Made by a program: the position numbers and the translations under genes
The notes under the pieces: model-generated
What the model was told of the DNA's origin: nothing
The model's database searches: none
Seen by the model: only the letters and a program-made list of their open reading frames with translations
Source of the DNA: Argopecten irradians
Taxonomy: Eukaryota > Mollusca > Bivalvia > Pectinida > Pectinidae
NCBI RefSeq assembly: GCF_041381155.1
Contig: NC_091147.1
Coordinates: forward strand, 27,997,349 to 28,061,348
DNA length: 64,000 bases
Reading direction: 5' to 3'
In this document: positions 61,701-64,000 of the stretch, piece by piece
How the letters are laid out: each line of letters starts with the position of its first letter
Position numbering within the stretch: position 1 is the first letter of the stretch

Positions 61701-63571
61701 TATACAAAGCAAAAATAGCTAGCATTGTAGAAAGGTTGTAGATCAAAATGTACAAAATAGATTTTTTTTTATGATATTCTAGTTTTCAGTCAACTTTGGT
61801 GGAGAGCTAAAGATACTAAAACAGATATGTGGATATTTTTGTTTTGTAAGGACTGGTAACTTTTAGGGTTAGTCGGTCCTTAGGACCAGCTGAAAAATGT
61901 CCTTAAGGGAGACCACTGGTTGAAGTACAGCATGTACATAGATAACATAAAGACAAAGTCCGGATTCTATTGCCCCCCCCCCATACTTAGCAGGATTAAT
62001 TCACGGTCACTAGAGAAGCGATAACCCTGTCTTTTATCCGGGTAGAAAAAAGATAGCTCACACGTGATAGACAATTATATGACGTCATCAATACCTCCGT
62101 ATACTATTGTCAACGACGTCATCAATTATGATGCATTTTCGCTGCATCCCTGTGATATTGATGCTAGGAAAAATAATTCGAAAAAATATGATTTAACTGT
62201 AAAGTAAGGGAGTTAAAGAATCGCACATGTGTCTGCCAAGTTGGCAGGGATATCTCAACTCTAGTAAAAGAATCTTTGCCGCCAACCTTCGGCAAGCATC
62301 GGGTTGAATACGGAAATCTTACATTAGGGTTGATATACATGTATCCATGTCCACTTGACAATCAATTATGTATTTCGTACAAACAGACCTTGTAATGCCG
62401 TCGGATCCGTGTAACGGTTTTCGTCCAAACACACTGACGGACTTGGCATCTCGTCGCCCTGGAAACACAGACTTGTCTCTTGGTGACGAGAACTTGGCCG
62501 GGGGTTGGTACAGTACCGGCCTGTACGAAATGCTCTCCTATATCCCGGATTCAGATTCAGCCATCCGTTGCGGTGCTACGGTCCAAATATGGATGAATGG
62601 TTATATATTTTATTTATAGCACTTTCATAAGTTAGATAATCAATCTGCACAGCTTCGAATCTCTTATACTTTATATAAATTCTGATACGATATAATTTGC
62701 TGTGAACTAACTTATATCAGCGCAGTCAAATTTTGGCGCAAATGTGAAAAATTGTAAATTATGATTTACATGTATTAGCGTGGATATGAATTAGTGTAAT
62801 TAAATGCTTGGATACCCTTATTAAATACCATTTTGCAAAATTTAGTGCTGAACATACAGTTTAAAGACAGTGAGAAAAGACACCTCTATAATAGTTTACA
62901 GTATAATAAATGGAAGTTGAACATTGGTTTATTCAATTTTAATTATGTTGTTACATTTAGACTCCTTTCCTGAGAGCGATGGAAAACATCACGCACGGAA
63001 ACTTTGTGTTACGGATAGCGAGACTCCATGTGCACCTCACTACACAGTCATCAGGAACTGTGGCAGTAAATACGTCTATTTCCTGACGCCGTCCCCCAAA
63101 CCAGGCAGTGTGTACTGTTTTGGTGAGTACATTTGAACTCGGTTAGTATCTTTGTCTTCTATGTTTGCTACATTGTATATTCAGCATTTGAATATTACAT
63201 TGTTATCCGCCCTTGCAGGTTAGTATTGATTGTTGCAACGTCATCTGTTTGCGAATGTAACACCATTCTTTTTAAATAAAAAACGATGTGAGTTTCGCAC
63301 ACAAAACAAAAATATACTACCGCATAGAATTTGACTACATGTATATCATGACGTCTCCTTCTTCACATAAAGCTTGCGTTTGTTTTGTGTTGTAATCTCA
63401 TCGTGAGGTAAAATTATTATCATTGACAATGTTTTACTTTTTTTGATACGGAAATTTCGTCATTGAAGATTTGTATTTATGATATACGATCTTTTGTTAT
63501 CTTTTTATGATTTTTTTTCATTTATAGACACTTAATTTTTGTTTTGACAGATATTCCTTCGACATCAAATG
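55785..63571 (+). CDS. Secreted EMI plus D8C-repeat protein (uromodulin/OIT3-like), 5' part, continues past the window
   Basis: Exons: 55785-55861, 57889-57960, 58815-58912, 60067-60087, 60331-60516, 60749-60925, 62387-62599, 62961-63122, 63551-63571. Phases match throughout (1027 bases, 342 codons so far, ending in phase 1). The ATG at 55785 starts a signal peptide (MLNFQTMTLMVLVILSIVV) ending near YTNAWSG. Exons 2-3 form an EMI-like domain: NVCTKTLAGRRSVQTC, then CTVRYITTYSTKYFCCSGW. Two D8C units follow, each split over two exons. The N-half ends GCGAKRNIWLNG or RCGATVQIWMNG, and the C-half has VCVTD / LCVTD and ends YCFG. Exons of 21 bases encoding IPLNPNG and IPSTSNG act as linkers before a D8C pair, and the last implies a further unit beyond 64000. 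The first unit lacks two cysteines that the second keeps. The likely role is an extracellular adhesive, matrix or defence glycoprotein, known only by analogy. Confidence 0.88.
56361..57108. mobile_element. Foldback element made of CGTAATAACGAC palindromes, TA-flanked
   Basis: The ends CGGAAGCCTGTTATTGTCAC and (complement) CGAAAGTCTGTTAGGGTCAC are inverted, with TA outside each, which fits a Tc1/mariner-type target. The interior is about a dozen alternating TCGTAATAACGACTTA and TAAGTCGTTATTACGA units at 35-80-base spacing. It lies in intron 1 of the D8C gene. There is no coding frame. Confidence 0.7.
57565..57885. repeat. Dispersed repeat E, copy 3
   Basis: It is closest to copy 1 (1555-1930) and contains CAATCAGAAGCGACGTTATA-AAAGG, a CCAAT box followed 12 bases later by TATAAAAGG. 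It ends at the acceptor of exon 2 of the D8C gene (57889), so the repeat may supply part of that splice site. Confidence 0.6.
58000..58255 (+). mobile_element. Bivalve SINE-type repeat H, copy 2
   Basis: It opens TTACGTCCTATTAACAGTCA and GGTCATGTATGGACGAC, and passes CCCTTTTATAGTGCTATATC and CTGACAACGGGTGAACCAG. Its relatives are 54790-55015 and the start of the SINE at 25012. It lies in D8C gene intron 2. Confidence 0.6.
59790..59955. repeat. Dispersed repeat E, copy 4
   Basis: TTTGGGACTCTTTTCATAAT, then ACGCTGTTATCTCAGTCAAC, then AGCGACAAACGGCGA; diverged from copies 1 and 3. It lies in D8C gene intron 3. Confidence 0.5.
61041..61237. repeat. 197-bp inverted-repeat MITE
   Basis: The ends GTCCCAGTTTCCCTAACATT and (complement) GTCCAGTTTCACGAATAGTT pair. 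The inner arms AGTTTTCTATAGGA / CATAGAAAACCATT also pair. It lies between the two D8C units. Confidence 0.6.
63191..63310. repeat. MITE family F, copy 6 (partial)
   Basis: AATATTACATTGTTATCCGC, CCTTGCAGG, GATTGTTGCAACGTCAT and GTGAGTTTCGCACAC follow the family order. The right end is lost. It lies in an intron of the D8C gene. Confidence 0.5.
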
Positions 63572-64000
63572 GTGAGTAAATGTTGACACCGATAAAATAT
63601 TTGTCACATCTAAATCATTTTATATTTTACAAACTCCCTTAATCGAATTTAGGTTTGCATAGCGAAAATTCATATACTACACATTATATATTTGATATGT
63701 AACCTTACGGATTGTTTTTGGTTGAATTCACACGTAGATAGCAAAATGACTGAATATGATATCTTTTTCTGATTAACCATTGAATCATGATATTTACTCA
63801 TTGAGTAACAAAATTATCATTAAATTTGTTAGTTTGATAAACTCAAACCTCATTAACTGGAACTCGTCTAATTCAAATACTATGTTTGCTTCGAAGTAAT
63901 TTGTTGACCTTGACCCTACTGTTCACTTTATCTCGAATACTTATACATTTATCATAGTTCAGTCGATTAGGAGATGACGAGGTTTTACTGTATATTGTAA
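63572..64000 (+). other. Intron of the D8C gene up to the window edge
   Basis: It starts with the donor GTGAGT after the 21-base exon. No acceptor with a matching D8C exon is seen before the window ends. Confidence 0.6.

Noticed and set aside
62030-62125. Paired TGACGTCATCAAT sites as a MITE F copy
   Set aside because: The terminal GCATATTACAGAGTTA ends are missing, so membership is not supported.

Overview
The window looks like nuclear DNA from a bivalve mollusc, and a scallop-like genome is my best guess. It is AT-rich, its genes have many small exons, and its introns are full of short mobile elements: foldback and MITE DNA elements, tRNA-headed SINEs, and tandem units built around a 'gacccctgtgacctt' core. 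Clade assignment rests on gene families and remembered repeat types, not on a database search.

Three host genes can be read exon by exon. (1) A secreted heme peroxidase on the + strand (1023-23578) has 16 exons and 1048 codons. It carries a signal peptide, a charged helix, two tandem farnesoic-acid-O-methyltransferase-like (Methyltransf_FA) domains and an animal heme peroxidase domain with its key residues. (2) ASCC1 on the - strand (coding 50566-40837) has seven coding exons and 382 codons, with a KH motif and both HxT motifs of a 2H-phosphoesterase fold. (3) The 5' part of a secreted EMI plus D8C-repeat (uromodulin/OIT3-like) protein lies on the + strand (55785-63571) and runs off the right edge. 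Its D8C modules are preceded by 21-base linker microexons. Between the first two genes lies a broken Mab-21/cGAS-like gene (- strand, about 37760-39620).

Mobile DNA fills the rest. The left edge is the 3' end of a LINE. A two-exon hAT transposon (28111-32282) looks intact, has an 8-bp target duplication, and hosts other insertions in its intron. Smaller elements with readable target sites include a Mutator-like foldback with arms near 380 bp (52290-53206), a pogo-like TA insertion (46849-47871), an 8-bp-TSD hAT-type MITE (48420-48925), and a hAT-size MITE family (25049-25365, 45405-45721).

The most unusual signal is a set of tiny LTR elements whose LTRs enclose a tRNA-like unit with A and B boxes. 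One is a complete 353-bp miniature retroelement (10517-10869) with two identical 130-bp LTRs, a primer-binding site, a purine tract and a CATA target duplication. Four relatives resemble solo LTRs. Three of these have TG...CA ends and exact 4-bp target duplications (14190-14372, 30671-30830, 40397-40580), and one is incomplete (43472-43579). Together they suggest several families of retroelements whose LTR embeds a Pol III-type promoter.

Two genes also show tandem duplication of intron 3' ends that creates decoy splice acceptors.
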